A DNA stretch of 64,000 bases from Coprobacillus cateniformis (lineage in GTDB: Bacteria; Bacillota_I; Bacilli_A; Erysipelotrichales; Coprobacillaceae). Position 1 is the stretch's first letter. Each line of letters begins with the position of its first letter. The position numbers and the translations under genes are program-made. This document shows positions 1 through 9,636 of this stretch, piece by piece. Below the pieces are notes generated by a model. The model was not told the DNA's origin, searched no databases, and saw nothing but the letters and a program-made list of their open reading frames with translations. Where the stretch lies: positions 2,324,090 to 2,388,089 of the forward strand of contig NZ_WSNW01000001.1 in assembly GCF_009767585.1 (NCBI RefSeq), written 5' to 3'.

Positions 1-1062
1 GAATATGTGTTAGTCACTCAAGAAATTTTAACAAGTCAGGAAGCTATAGATTTAACTACTGGTTATACAGAAGCAGTAAATAAAGATGAACTTATAAAAG
101 CTATTCAAAGTACAAAGACTATTAATCTCCAAGAATATACAAATTCATCTGTTAGCAAATATATAAAAGCATTAGAAAAAGCAAATATGATTAATGAAGC
201 TGCAAGACCATCTCAGGAAGAAGTAGATAAAGCAACAAAGAATTTGATGACTGCAATTGAAGAATTGATTAAGATTGCTTATGAAAATAATACAGTCAAT
301 ATTACTCCAGTTACAATTGAAGATGAAGTCAATAAAGTTGTTGTTGGATTTAAAGATTTAGAAGAAGCTGAAAAAGTATTAAAGAATGATGCAATGGCTT
401 TAGATATTGTTAAAAAGGAATTAAAGAAAGGAAGTTATGTGGAAGTTGTTGCAGAATCATCTGCACTTCCAGTGTCAGATTTAAGTACAACAGATAAGAC
501 TCAACTTAATGAGTATCTTAAAGATATTGAAAAAGATGAAGATACAGAAATCGGTCAATATTTAGATGTAAGTCTAGCTATTTATGCGAAAGATAGCCAA
601 AATACTTCTGAGAAAAGAGAAATTGCAAGACTTGATGAAACATCATTATTGTTAGATTTTGAAATTGATTTAGATGAAAAATTTAATGATAGAGGAGTAA
701 CGATCTATAGATTACATGAAAATGATGATGGTTCAAAAACGATTGATACTCTTTATACAACAAAGGAAAATGGTAAGGTTATTTTTGAAAGTCATTTATT
801 CTCTGAATTTATAATGGTAGTTGATAAAGAAAAAACATCTGAAGTAAAACCTAGTGATTCTACAAAACCAGATGGAAATAAACCAGATGGTTCTGAAAAT
901 CCAAATACAGATAATCCAATGAATCAAGATGATAAGACATCATCTTCTCAAGTGAATACATCTGATAGTACTCGTTCTGTCGAAATGTTAATAGGATGTA
1001 TGGGAATTGCAGCTGTTATTTACTTTGTTGTAAGTAAAAAGAAAAAAGAAGAGACAAGATAG
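1..1062 (+). CDS. FIVAR-domain cell-surface protein, C-terminal part
   Basis: The frame is open to base 1, so the gene starts outside the window; the GTG at base 7 is only an internal codon. What is visible is the C-terminal part of a surface protein. A FIVAR-type helical repeat (about residues 15-90, hallmark spacing with TNSSVSKYIKAL and a SQEEVDKAT motif) is followed by a beta-rich domain of about 190 residues. The same domain type occurs at the C-termini of the proteins ending at 22166 and 30451. Then comes a Pro/Gly/Asn-rich linker and a single membrane helix ending in KKKKEETR. No LPXTG is present; a VNTSD motif precedes the helix in its place. It is followed 14 bases later by the GH16 gene, so the two probably form an operon. 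Its enzymatic N-terminus, if any, is not in view. Confidence 0.75.
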   Translation, partial: EYVLVTQEILTSQEAIDLTTGYTEAVNKDELIKAIQSTKTINLQEYTNSSVSKYIKALEKANMINEAARPSQEEVDKATKNLMTAIEELIKIAYENNTVNITPVTIEDEVNKVVVGFKDLEEAEKVLKNDAMALDIVKKELKKGSYVEVVAESSALPVSDLSTTDKTQLNEYLKDIEKDEDTEIGQYLDVSLAIYAKDSQNTSEKREIARLDETSLLLDFEIDLDEKFNDRGVTIYRLHENDDGSKTIDTLYTTKENGKVIFESHLFSEFIMVVDKEKTSEVKPSDSTKPDGNKPDGSENPNTDNPMNQDDKTSSSQVNTSDSTRSVEMLIGCMGIAAVIYFVVSKKKKEETR

Positions 1063-1075
1063 AAAGGAGTCATAT

Positions 1076-3316
1076 ATGAATAAAAATATAGTAAAAGTAG
1101 GAAAAGCAGCAATAGCTGTAACATTAATGACAACTTTATTAACACAAGGTTATTCTATTATTGGAGATGTAACTGCTCAAACAAGTAAAATAGCCGATGA
1201 ATTAGATCCATTAAGTTTAATTAGTAGTGGTGATTTTGAAAAAACAAATACAGTTTGGAAAGCTAATAATGGTTCTATAGTTACTGAAAATGGTAATCGT
1301 TTAGGAAGATTGGGACAAGGAGTGTCTGATGGGTTCCTCTTACAATATGCGAATGTAAAACCAGGGAAAAAATATAGATTAACTGCTGATGTAAGAGTAA
1401 GTTATAATGGTTCTGGTGATACAAGCACATTAAGAGGTGCTTTCCTTACAATTAAAAATTCATCATATAGCTATAATAAAACAGTAGAAACAAATCGTGG
1501 ACAAGTTGCTGAAAAAGCACTTCAATATACAAATGGAGAATGGCAAAAACAAACAATCGAATTTACAGCAGGTGATCAATATGATGTTGCTGTTGGGCTT
1601 GTTAAATGGACTGATGAGAATGTTGTTGGTAGAGATGCTATTGTAGATATTGATAATGTAACATTAACTCAAATCGATCAAGCTGCTGAATATAGTTATG
1701 TATGGGAAGATGATTTTAATGGTCAAGAATTAGATCAAGATATTTGGGGATATGAATTAGGTAGAGTTCGTGGTAATGAACAACAACATTATACAGATAG
1801 TAAGGATAATGTATTCCTTAGAGATGGAAATCTTGTTTTAAAAGTAACAGATAGAAAACTTGAAGATCAATACATAAATCCAAGAGGTAACCGTAAAGTT
1901 ATTTATAATTCAGGGAGTGTTAGAACTCATGGAAAAAAAGAATTTCTTTATGGAAGAATTGAAATGAAAGCTAAATTACCAAAAGGTAAGGGAGCATTCC
2001 CTGCATTCTGGACATTAGGTGCTGATTTCAATTTAGATGGTGATATCTCAAGTCGTCAAGGTTATGGATGGCCAGCTTGTGGCGAAATTGATATTATGGA
2101 AATGATTGGTGGAACAATTAGAACTGATGAAACAAATGAAGAAAATCAAAGTAATAAAGTTGTTTATGCAACACCACATTTCTATTATGCAAATGGAGAT
2201 GCAGATAAAGATGGAAGTTATTCACCATATGAATTAGGACGTTCTATTGGTATGGATGATGACTTTAATGATGAGTATCATATATTTGGAATTAATTGGT
2301 CAGAAGATAGAATAGAATGGTATTTAGATGGTGAAATTTACAGCACAATAGAATATGATCAAAGTGATGCACGAATTAGAGCTTTACAAGCATGCTTTAA
2401 TAAACCACAATATATCCAGATGAATTTAGCAACTGGAGGAAACTGGGCAAAAAATGCTGGTAATCATTTAGCAGAAGATAATACAGAATTTGCAATTGAT
2501 TGGGTTCGTTATTATCAAAATAGTGAACAAAAGGAATCTCATGATGAATATTACAATGATAGTCCAGTTATGCAAGGAATTAAGAATGTTTCTATGATAG
2601 AAGGACAAACACCTGATTTGGTAGAAGGAATTACTGTAACAAATGTTGGTGATAAAGAATATGTTGTAGATTATTCAATAGAAGATGAATTTATGTTTAA
2701 TAATTCTGGAGATAGCAAAACATCAGGAGCATTCTTGAGATGTGAAGGTGTTGATGATGTAGATAGTTTAAAATTATTGGAACCTGGAGTATATAATATA
2801 TACTATACAGCATATCCTAAAAATGCAGAATTTAGTGGAAAAGTTACTCCAGTTCATAAACTTCAAAGACAAGTTGCTACATTAACAGTCTTGGATAGAA
2901 ATGATTTAAGTGCTATTAACTTATATGGCAAACAAGGAATTACTGCTTTTTCAAATCGTGAATTAAGTGAAGTTGAACTTCCACAAGGGTATGAATGGAC
3001 AAATCCATCATTAAAAGTTGATGAAGGAAAAGCATATTCAGCTAAATATATTAAAGAGAGTGGTAGAAGTTCTATTGAGATATCTATAACTTTTGAAGAA
3101 ATTTTAACTGATTCTCAAGTTGCTCCTAGATTGAAAGAAGCAAAAGAATTGCTGAGTCAAACAAATGTCTATACAGCACATTCAATAGCAAACTTAAATA
3201 AAGCAATTACAGAAGCACAAGCTATATTAGATTCAAAATATCCTACACAATCTGAAGTTAATAAAGCAACACAACTTATTAATTCAGCTATTATGAATCT
3301 AAAAAAAGTAAATTAA
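1076..3316 (+). CDS. Secreted GH16 family beta-glucanase with FIVAR tail
   Basis: This is a secreted endo-beta-glucanase of glycoside hydrolase family 16 (laminarinase/lichenase type), 746 residues. A signal peptide occupies about residues 1-35. A carbohydrate-binding-like beta-sandwich spans about 45-200, and the GH16 catalytic domain spans about 210-480. The family signature is seen as GEIDIMEMIGG, with nucleophile Glu337, Asp339 and acid/base Glu342. A further beta domain and one FIVAR repeat (about 685-746) follow. There is no membrane anchor, so the enzyme is free or bound through its repeat domains. The start ATG has an AGAAAGGAG ribosome site. A perfect 15-bp hairpin follows the stop. 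Family assignment is firm; the exact beta-glucan substrate is not. Confidence 0.9.
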   Translation: MNKNIVKVGKAAIAVTLMTTLLTQGYSIIGDVTAQTSKIADELDPLSLISSGDFEKTNTVWKANNGSIVTENGNRLGRLGQGVSDGFLLQYANVKPGKKYRLTADVRVSYNGSGDTSTLRGAFLTIKNSSYSYNKTVETNRGQVAEKALQYTNGEWQKQTIEFTAGDQYDVAVGLVKWTDENVVGRDAIVDIDNVTLTQIDQAAEYSYVWEDDFNGQELDQDIWGYELGRVRGNEQQHYTDSKDNVFLRDGNLVLKVTDRKLEDQYINPRGNRKVIYNSGSVRTHGKKEFLYGRIEMKAKLPKGKGAFPAFWTLGADFNLDGDISSRQGYGWPACGEIDIMEMIGGTIRTDETNEENQSNKVVYATPHFYYANGDADKDGSYSPYELGRSIGMDDDFNDEYHIFGINWSEDRIEWYLDGEIYSTIEYDQSDARIRALQACFNKPQYIQMNLATGGNWAKNAGNHLAEDNTEFAIDWVRYYQNSEQKESHDEYYNDSPVMQGIKNVSMIEGQTPDLVEGITVTNVGDKEYVVDYSIEDEFMFNNSGDSKTSGAFLRCEGVDDVDSLKLLEPGVYNIYYTAYPKNAEFSGKVTPVHKLQRQVATLTVLDRNDLSAINLYGKQGITAFSNRELSEVELPQGYEWTNPSLKVDEGKAYSAKYIKESGRSSIEISITFEEILTDSQVAPRLKEAKELLSQTNVYTAHSIANLNKAITEAQAILDSKYPTQSEVNKATQLINSAIMNLKKVN

Positions 3317-3347
3317 AAATATTAAAAAGAAAATGATTTGAATTATA

Positions 3348-3381
3348 AAGAGGAACCATGACTAATGTCATGGTTCCTCTT
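3348..3381 (+). terminator. Perfect hairpin after the GH16 gene
   Basis: A 15-bp perfect stem with a TAAT loop (arms 3348-3362 and 3367-3381) begins 31 bases after the GH16 stop. It has no U-run because the terminal inverted repeat of the IS1182-like element begins directly after the hairpin. The U-tract may have been removed by the insertion. Confidence 0.7.
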
Positions 3382-3426
3382 CAGACTGTTGACAAACAAG
3401 TCTGTTTATTGATGGTCTTTTTTATG

Positions 3427-5095
3427 GGGTCTCTAAATTTTGGCGGGGTTTGTCAAAATAAGACTCTATAATTTAGCGGGGAGTATTAACTCCCCACTTT
3501 ATTTATAGTTGAAAAAAGGTGTCTAAAATCTAGCGGGGTCTTAGATACCTTTTATTGTGCGAAAACAATTCTTTTTTTGGTTATTTATTTTTTTTATACT
3601 TTCCTCTTTTTTTGCCTTCTACTTTATGTGAGTTTTTTTCATTTGTCATTAATGGTAGTGAATTTTTATTGATGCAAAACATGATCCTGTTTCTTAATCT
3701 TTCAAAATTTTTATATTTTAATGATGTTTTCATAAGTACTTTTATTCTTCCGTTGATAGATTCAATAGGACCATTTGATATTCTTCTTTCATCTATGTAG
3801 ATAAATGAGTTTAATATTTCTGTTTTCCAATTTTCAAGAAAACTTATGACATCTTTGAATTCGTTGATACGCATTTGTTTAAGTTCATTATATAATTCAT
3901 CATATCTTATAGAAGCAGTATCAAATGTATAATCCTCATTGAAGTCTAAATAATTTTCTTTCCAAAGATAAGCTTTTTTTAGTAAAGGATCTATATCAAG
4001 TATCAATGACAATATTTGAGGTTTGTTGATCATATATCCAATTTTCTTATTAAATTTAGGTAAGTTATCTTCAATATCACCTTTTCTCATCATAAGAAGA
4101 TAATACCAATGTTTAAGAAGATAATATTCAACACTATCTTTATCATACTTATACATGATATGTATTCTTAAATTTTTAAGAGCATCATTGATGTTTTTAA
4201 CGACATGAAAAGAATCAACCATGACAACGATATTTTTAAAATGATGATAAGCAAAATCTCTATAAGTTGTATTCATATCAATACTGACATATTGAACATT
4301 TTCAAAGTCCTTTTTATCAATATATTGCATATATGAATAAAGGTCATATTTCTTTCTGCTTGGATAAATGTCAATGATTTGAGCGGATTCCCAATCGATG
4401 AAAATACAAGCAAATTTATTTTTGAAAGTACCCAAATAAAATTCATCAATAGATAAAACTCTAGGAAGATGAGCAGGTTTCATATCAACATATTGATCGA
4501 AGATATTGATAACAGTGGAAGGAGATATATGATTTTTTTCAGCAATCGAAGAGAAAGTATAATTAAGCCTTTTACAATCTTTGAGGACAACGAGAATGGT
4601 AGCATTAGAAATTCTTTGTTTACGAGAAGAAAAAGGGTTAGATTCAACAAATGTTTTACCACAATCAATACATTTAAATCTTCTGCATCTGTAATAAATG
4701 ACAGATTTATTCATATTAAAGAGAGAATGAGATATTTTTCTAAGTTTATAATCTTTGACATGAGAATGAAGACTACCGCATATAGGACAGACTTCAATTT
4801 TTTGAGTAAGAGTAATAGAAATAATGATCAAATCATTTTCTCTAGTAATAGATAGATTTTGAACATCAGTAGGTTGTAAACCAAATAAGTTTATAGTATC
4901 ATAATCCATGAGTTAAGCACTCTCCTTTCATAGTTAAGATTGTTTTCGCAAACAAATGATAACATATGAAAGGACTCTTTTTTTAGCGGGGAGGAAGTGA
5001 CATGAATATACACCCCACAAATTTTAGAGTAAAAAAAAGACACTCCCCGCTAAATTGAGGAGTAAGGGGTATACCCCGTTAAAATTTAAATATCT
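3427..5095 (-). mobile_element. ISL3-family insertion sequence nested in the IS1182-like element
   Basis: The element is about 1.67 kb and is bounded by an 8-bp direct repeat TTTTTATG (3419-3426 and 5096-5103), the duplication length usual for ISL3. The ends align as imperfect inverted repeats, GGGTCTCTAAATTTT on the left and AGATATTTAAATTTT on the right. Several copies of a motif close to CTCTAAATTTAGCGGGG lie near both ends (3430-3448, 3463-3481, 3519-3538, 4973-4991, and inverted at 5011-5030, 5041-5058, 5073-5088). They are probably transposase-binding repeats. It carries one intact transposase gene. Confidence 0.8.
3581..4909 (-). CDS. ISL3-family transposase
   Basis: This 442-residue transposase has an N-terminal zinc-ribbon (CPICG about residue 41 and CRRFKCIDC about 75), a helix-turn-helix region (about 100-140) and a DDE-type catalytic domain. 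The catalytic domain opens with LSIDEFYLG and contains VSIDMNTTYRDFA and VVMVDSFHVVKN. The C-terminal conserved part reads SNGPIESINGRIKVL, as in ISL3 proteins. Length is normal for the family and the frame is intact, so the element may be active. A GGAGAG ribosome site precedes the ATG at 4909. Confidence 0.88.
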   Translation of the reverse strand: MDYDTINLFGLQPTDVQNLSITRENDLIIISITLTQKIEVCPICGSLHSHVKDYKLRKISHSLFNMNKSVIYYRCRRFKCIDCGKTFVESNPFSSRKQRISNATILVVLKDCKRLNYTFSSIAEKNHISPSTVINIFDQYVDMKPAHLPRVLSIDEFYLGTFKNKFACIFIDWESAQIIDIYPSRKKYDLYSYMQYIDKKDFENVQYVSIDMNTTYRDFAYHHFKNIVVMVDSFHVVKNINDALKNLRIHIMYKYDKDSVEYYLLKHWYYLLMMRKGDIEDNLPKFNKKIGYMINKPQILSLILDIDPLLKKAYLWKENYLDFNEDYTFDTASIRYDELYNELKQMRINEFKDVISFLENWKTEILNSFIYIDERRISNGPIESINGRIKVLMKTSLKYKNFERLRNRIMFCINKNSLPLMTNEKNSHKVEGKKRGKYKKNK

Positions 5096-5161
5096 TTTTT
5101 ATGCTTTCATGTTTTTTGGTTGTTTTTTCTTCCATATTAAAAAAATCGGACTATCCTGTCC

Positions 5162-6538
5162 TTATTTCTGTCCTTTTATTCTCTTTACTTCTTCGTTTTG
5201 ATGTCCAAAACTCTTTTTTTTGGCGTACTTTTCCTTCTGTTTTTTATAATATGTGCATAACTTTTTCATATTCATTCCTGTAAATGTTAGGAGTGTATGA
5301 TCGTACACTCTTTCGTGTCCTCTATATAATGTATAATCTAATCCATGTCTTCTTTTTCCATCTCCAAACTCCCTCTCTACTGTTTGCTTTCTTTGATCAT
5401 ATATTCTTTTTCCTTCTTGACTCTTTTGTAGCTTTATGCTTTCTTCTAAATCCTCTTGCCATACATGTCTTTCTATCACTTTTGTACAATTCCTTGACTG
5501 TGTGCATTTTTTCAGATGTGGACAGCTTTTACACTGTTTTTCATTTGATTTGTATTGTTTCCTTCCATCTTTATTTGTTGTACTGTATCTTAGTATGCAT
5601 CCCAATGGACAGACATATATATCTTCTTCTTGATTATATTCATACTGCCATTTCTTATAATATCCTTTTCCTTTTGATGCAGCCCTTTTCCTCGGAACGA
5701 TGATTTCTTTTCCTTCGCTATGTACACTATGACATATTGGTGCAGTTGAATATCCTGCATCTAGTACCATTGTCTCTATTTGTTCTCTATATGCATAATC
5801 AAGATTTAAATGATAAAAGGCTACACTATCATGAACATTACCTGAGTCTATGCTCATCCCTAATATATATCCATGTCTATCACATCCTACATTCACATTA
5901 TAGGCAAAACATTTCTCTTTTTCTCCTTTATGAAAATATCCACAATCAGGATCGCTTGTGCTTACCTTGATTTCCTTTGTGTCGTGTGTTTCTTTTTTTT
6001 TACGTTTTATTTCCTTCTTATGATGCTCCGCTCTATCTCTATCTATTTCTTCATCCAATTCCTTTTGATATCTTTTCGCTGCTATTTCTACTTCCTTATT
6101 GACTGACTTATTCTTATTCGCATTTGCCTTAAGATGTGTGCCATCTATAAACACAATGCTTGGGTCTACGACATCATTTTCTATAAGTGTCCTGATGAAG
6201 TATTCAAATATCTGAATCGCTGTATTATTTTTCTTGAACTTCCTTATATAGTTTTGTGAGAATGTGGAATGATCAGGAACTTTTTCATCAAAGCTTAATC
6301 CTAGAAACTATCTATAGGCTATATTGACCTTAACTTCCTCACATGTTCTTCTCATGGAATGATATCCGAATATGATATTAATAAACATAAGTTTAAATAA
6401 AACAACGGGATCAACTCTAGATGTTCCTATATCAGAATATAAGGGATCACATATATCATAAATAAAATCCCAGCTAATGAACTCATCAAGTTGTCTGACG
6501 AGATGATCTTCTGGTACGAATTCATCTAGTGATCCCAT
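5162..6538 (-). pseudogene. IS1182-family transposase with an in-frame amber codon
   Basis: Two pieces in the same frame (6538-6308 and 6307-5162) make a normal-sized IS1182 transposase of about 458 codons. The N-terminal piece starts with MGSLDEFVPEDHLVRQLDEF and ends VNIAYR. A TAG at 6310-6308 interrupts the frame where the family usually has a Trp (AYRWFLGL), so a single TGG to TAG change explains it. The distal part has the DDE core (VFIDGTHLKANANK) and a Cys cluster (CPLGCILRY, KQCKSCPHLKKC). The protein is inactive unless the amber codon is suppressed or the product is reassembled from two chains. Confidence 0.85.
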
Positions 6539-6566
6539 TATAAAGCTGTCACTTATTAACTGTCTG

Positions 6567-8568
6567 TTATTTTAATGTAAATACATTTGGAACACTTCTA
6601 GGATTTAAAAGTACTGTTGATCAATCAACAATTACTGATATTGTTATTCCTTCAACTATTGATGGTGTCAAAATTAAATTTATCACGCGCAATGCATTTA
6701 GTAATAATCAGTATTTAAAAAGTGTTAAAATTATGGATGGTATACCAGCCATTGGAAATTATGCATTTGATAATTGTCAGAATCTTGAAAGTGTTGTTAT
6801 TCCAAATAGCGTCACTGAAATAGGTGAATATACATTCCGTGATAATATCAGTTTAAAAGAATTAAATTTACCAGATAGTATTGAGAAAATCGGTAAGTAT
6901 GCTTTTGCAAATTGTACAAGTGTACAAAAATTACATATTCCTAACAAATTGAAAGAAATCCCTGAATATGCATTTAATGGGCTTACGAGTTGTTTAGAAC
7001 TTGAGATTCCTTCAAGTGTTGAAACAATATCGAATTGGGGGTTTCAAGGATGGAATAGTCTAAAAAATTTAAATATTCCAGAAAGTGTAAAATTTATAGG
7101 TGATAAAGCTTTTTCCAGATGTAATATTCAAACATTAGTTATTCCTGATAATGTGACTAGTATTGGTAAGCAAGCTTTTAATTATTGTAAATCTTTAGAA
7201 ACTGTTGTATGGTCAAAAGGAGCAACAACAATTGATGCACAAACATTTTATGAATGTAATAAATTGAGAGAAATTACAATACCAAACACAGTAACAGTTA
7301 TACAAAGTGCTGCTTTTAGTTATACTGCATTACAAAAATTAATTATTCCTAGTAGTGTCCAAGTTATTGGTAATTCGACTTTTACGAACTGTCAGCTTAT
7401 TGATGTGACTTTTGAAAATCCAAATAATCTTATAACATGTGGAACTCCAGCATCAAAATATTGGGCTTTTGGAAATCAGAATATAGGGATTGCTTTATAT
7501 TGTACAAGTGATGGAGAATATGTTGATTTTGCAACACAAGGATTTAAAGAAGCAGAGAGAATTCAAGTAGAGGGTGATGACTTTGAAAATTTAGGTCATG
7601 GATTATGGAAAGTCAAATCTACGATGCGTTCATTTCCATCAAAAATTAAATATTCTTATAATATTATTGAAGATAACCCTGCAACTGTTATTGGTGGAGA
7701 AGTTGATTTAATTGTTAAAAAAACACATAAGATTACTTTTATGTGTGATGGAAATATTTTGGAAACAAAATATTATGTTGAAGGAGAAGATTTTGTTTTC
7801 CCTAATATTCCAGTAAGAGATGGATATACAGGGATATGGAATTATGATGAATCAGATATTACTGGTGATAAAATTATTGAAGTTATTTATAAGGCTTTAC
7901 CAGTTGTAGAAGTAGATTCTATTGTCATTCCACAAAATGATCAATTAAATTGGAAGGATCAATTTATATTTAAGGATGCTGATGGCAATAAGATAGATAA
8001 TGTTATTTTTAAAGGGAAAGTAGATACAAGGAAAGCAGGCATATATCATTTAACATATCAAGTGACAGACCAGTGGGGTGGTCAGATGAGTGGGCAATGT
8101 CAGGTAAGAGTTTGTTCTTTACCAACTTTAGTAGGATCTGATAATGTAGAGATACCAATAGATACACTTTTTAATCCAAAAGGATATTTTGTTTTTGAAG
8201 ATGAAGATGGAAATAAAATTAATAATGTGACTTTTATTGGAACTTTGAATTCCCATCAAGAAGGGATTTATGTTCTCGAATATGAAGTTATTGATCAATG
8301 GAATCAAAAATTAAATGGAAAGTGTCAAGTACGTGTTTTACGTAGTCCAATTATTAATCTGGATCCTGATAATAATGATTCATTAAATAATGACCATGTA
8401 AAAGATGATTTATCTGATAACAATCATAAAGATAATTAATCTAAAGATTAAAATCAAATAATTCAAGATGTAAATACTGGTGATGTTACTGCTATAGAAA
8501 TATGGGGAACTGTTATTTTATTAAGTGTCAGCATAGGAATTTATATGTTACATAAAAAAACAAGATAG
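6567..8568 (+). pseudogene. BspA-type leucine-rich-repeat surface protein, truncated at both ends
   Basis: The frame begins at the right end of the IS1182-like element without a start codon or signal peptide, so the 5' part is lost. It encodes about ten LRR_5/BspA repeats (motifs such as SVVIPNSVTEIGEYTF and LVIPDNVTSIGKQAF), then an MSCRAMM-like linker and two bacterial immunoglobulin-like repeats (the QVTDQWGGQMSGQCQVRV and EVIDQWNQKLNGKCQVRV units). TAA codons at 8437-8439 and 8449-8451 interrupt the frame. The same frame then resumes with VNTGD, a membrane helix and HKKTR, a degenerate sorting signal. The first ATG that could be used is 6733, but the product would stay cytoplasmic and unanchored. 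It was an adhesin-like protein. Confidence 0.85.
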
Positions 8569-8603
8569 ATAATTAGTAATATCTTTATTTAATGATATTG
8601 ATA

Positions 8604-8636
8604 GGAATTTTCTAAAAAAAGAAAGTTCCTTTTCTT
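8604..8636 (+). terminator. Hairpin with T-run after the LRR pseudogene
   Basis: GGAATTTTCT (8604-8613) pairs imperfectly with AGAAAGTTCC (8620-8629), followed by a T-rich tract. Confidence 0.55.
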
Positions 8637-8719
8637 TATGCGTAAATAAGTATTAAGGATGTCTATACGTTTATCTTATATAATTTTTATATATTATTGA
8701 TTAATATATGTTATAGTAG

Positions 8720-8735
8720 TATACTATATAGTATA
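8720..8735. promoter_or_regulatory. Perfect 16-bp palindrome, probable PadR operator
   Basis: TATACTATATAGTATA reads the same on both strands and overlaps the start of the AGGAGG ribosome site of the PadR-type gene. Its position suggests autoregulation by the encoded regulator, as is common for the family. This is inferred from position and symmetry only. Confidence 0.55.
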
Positions 8736-8746
8736 GGAGGGCTGCT

Positions 8747-9310
8747 ATGGCATCAACTGTAGATTTAGTATTATTAGGATTGGTTCATGATCAATCAAGA
8801 AGTGCTTATGATATTCAAAAGCATATAGAATATCGGAATTTATCTTATTGGGTTAAAATTAGTACACCATCTATCTATAAAAGAATGATTGTTTTAGAGG
8901 AAAGTGGTTATTTAAAAAAAAAGATTATTAAGAATGGAAAAAATCCTGAAAAAGCAATTTATAAAATAACGCAGAAAGGTTTAGAATATTTCGATATTAT
9001 GATGGAAGAATTTTCTAAGAAAAGTTTTCAGGTTTTATTTGACTTTAATGCTGTTATTGTAGGTTTAAATAAGGTTTCTAAAGGAGAAGCTTTGCAATAT
9101 GTTGAAAATATTCAAAAGAATATTGAAGAATCATTATCTTTCATAACTATAACAAGACAGCAAAAGAAAAATATTCCGCTTGTTGGGCGAACGATTATGA
9201 AACAACAAATAATGGTTCTAGATTCTTTACAAAAATGGTGTATAGAATTTAAACAAGAAATTGAAAATGAGGAATCATTAGAAAAAATGCAAGAATTAGG
9301 AGGAGAATAA
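8747..9310 (+). CDS. PadR-family transcriptional regulator
   Basis: This 187-residue regulator has a PadR winged helix at the N-terminus (about residues 1-85: STVDLVLLGLVHDQSRSAYD then TPSIYKRMIVLEESGYL). A helical dimerisation region of the Vir_act_alpha_C type follows. These proteins usually repress transporters or detoxification genes and respond to small molecules. AGGAGG lies 6 bases before the ATG. The next gene starts one base after the stop, so it belongs to the same transcript. The target is unknown; the palindrome in its own leader suggests self-control. Confidence 0.85.
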   Translation: MASTVDLVLLGLVHDQSRSAYDIQKHIEYRNLSYWVKISTPSIYKRMIVLEESGYLKKKIIKNGKNPEKAIYKITQKGLEYFDIMMEEFSKKSFQVLFDFNAVIVGLNKVSKGEALQYVENIQKNIEESLSFITITRQQKKNIPLVGRTIMKQQIMVLDSLQKWCIEFKQEIENEESLEKMQELGGE

Positions 9311-9311
9311 A

Positions 9312-9584
9312 ATGTATCAATCAAGGTGTGGTATTTGTTGTGATGAGTGTGAACGAAAAGAAAGTGTTCATTGTACAGGATGTATCCATATGGAACTCCC
9401 ATTTTGGGGTGGTCAGTGCGGAGTGAAATCATGTTGTGAAAGTAAACAACTTCATCATTGTGGAGAATGTGACGAATTTCCATGTAAAATGTGTGCTGAA
9501 ATGGGAAAAGATATGGGATTTGATCCAGCACCAAGACTTCAAAAATGTAAAGAATGGAGAAAAGAGAAAGTTAGCTCTCATTAG
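9312..9584 (+). CDS. Cys-rich DUF3795 protein
   Basis: A 90-residue protein with 13 cysteines in pairs: CGICCDEC, CTGC, CGVKSCC, CGECDEFPC and KMC. It matches the DUF3795 family, thought to bind metal or an iron-sulfur cluster, with no established reaction. A GGAGGAG ribosome site overlaps the end of the PadR gene, so the two are translationally coupled. The regulator may control this gene or respond to the same signal; this is inference from context. Confidence 0.75.
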   Translation: MYQSRCGICCDECERKESVHCTGCIHMELPFWGGQCGVKSCCESKQLHHCGECDEFPCKMCAEMGKDMGFDPAPRLQKCKEWRKEKVSSH

Positions 9585-9590
9585 TTTTAC

Positions 9591-9618
9591 TTGTTTTTTA
9601 TAACCCCTGTTGTATAAT
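9591..9618 (+). promoter_or_regulatory. Promoter of the Rrf2 gene
   Basis: TTGTTT (9591-9596), a 16-bp spacer and TATAAT (9613-9618) lie just before the GAGGTG ribosome site, giving a very short leader. Confidence 0.55.
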
Positions 9619-9636
9619 AGGTTTGAGGTGAAAACA

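Larger units (their letters stand above)
3382..6566 (-). mobile_element. IS1182-like element, interrupted by an ISL3 element
   Basis: The outer element is defined by imperfect terminal inverted repeats. CAGACTGTTGACAAA starts at 3382, and CAGACAGTTAATAAG reads inward from 6566 on the minus strand; 11 of the first 14 positions match. It carries an IS1182-family transposase on the minus strand. An ISL3 element (3427-5095) sits inside its left end, leaving about 1.5 kb of IS1182 sequence, a normal size. No target duplication is seen outside the repeats. The left flank is the GH16 terminator and the right flank is the middle of an LRR gene, so the insertion was accompanied or followed by deletion of flanking DNA. 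Confidence 0.7.

Noticed and set aside
5101..6106. Several plus-strand frames of 60-139 codons opposite the IS1182 transposase
   Set aside because: They are Cys/Phe/Leu-rich antisense shadows with no ribosome sites.
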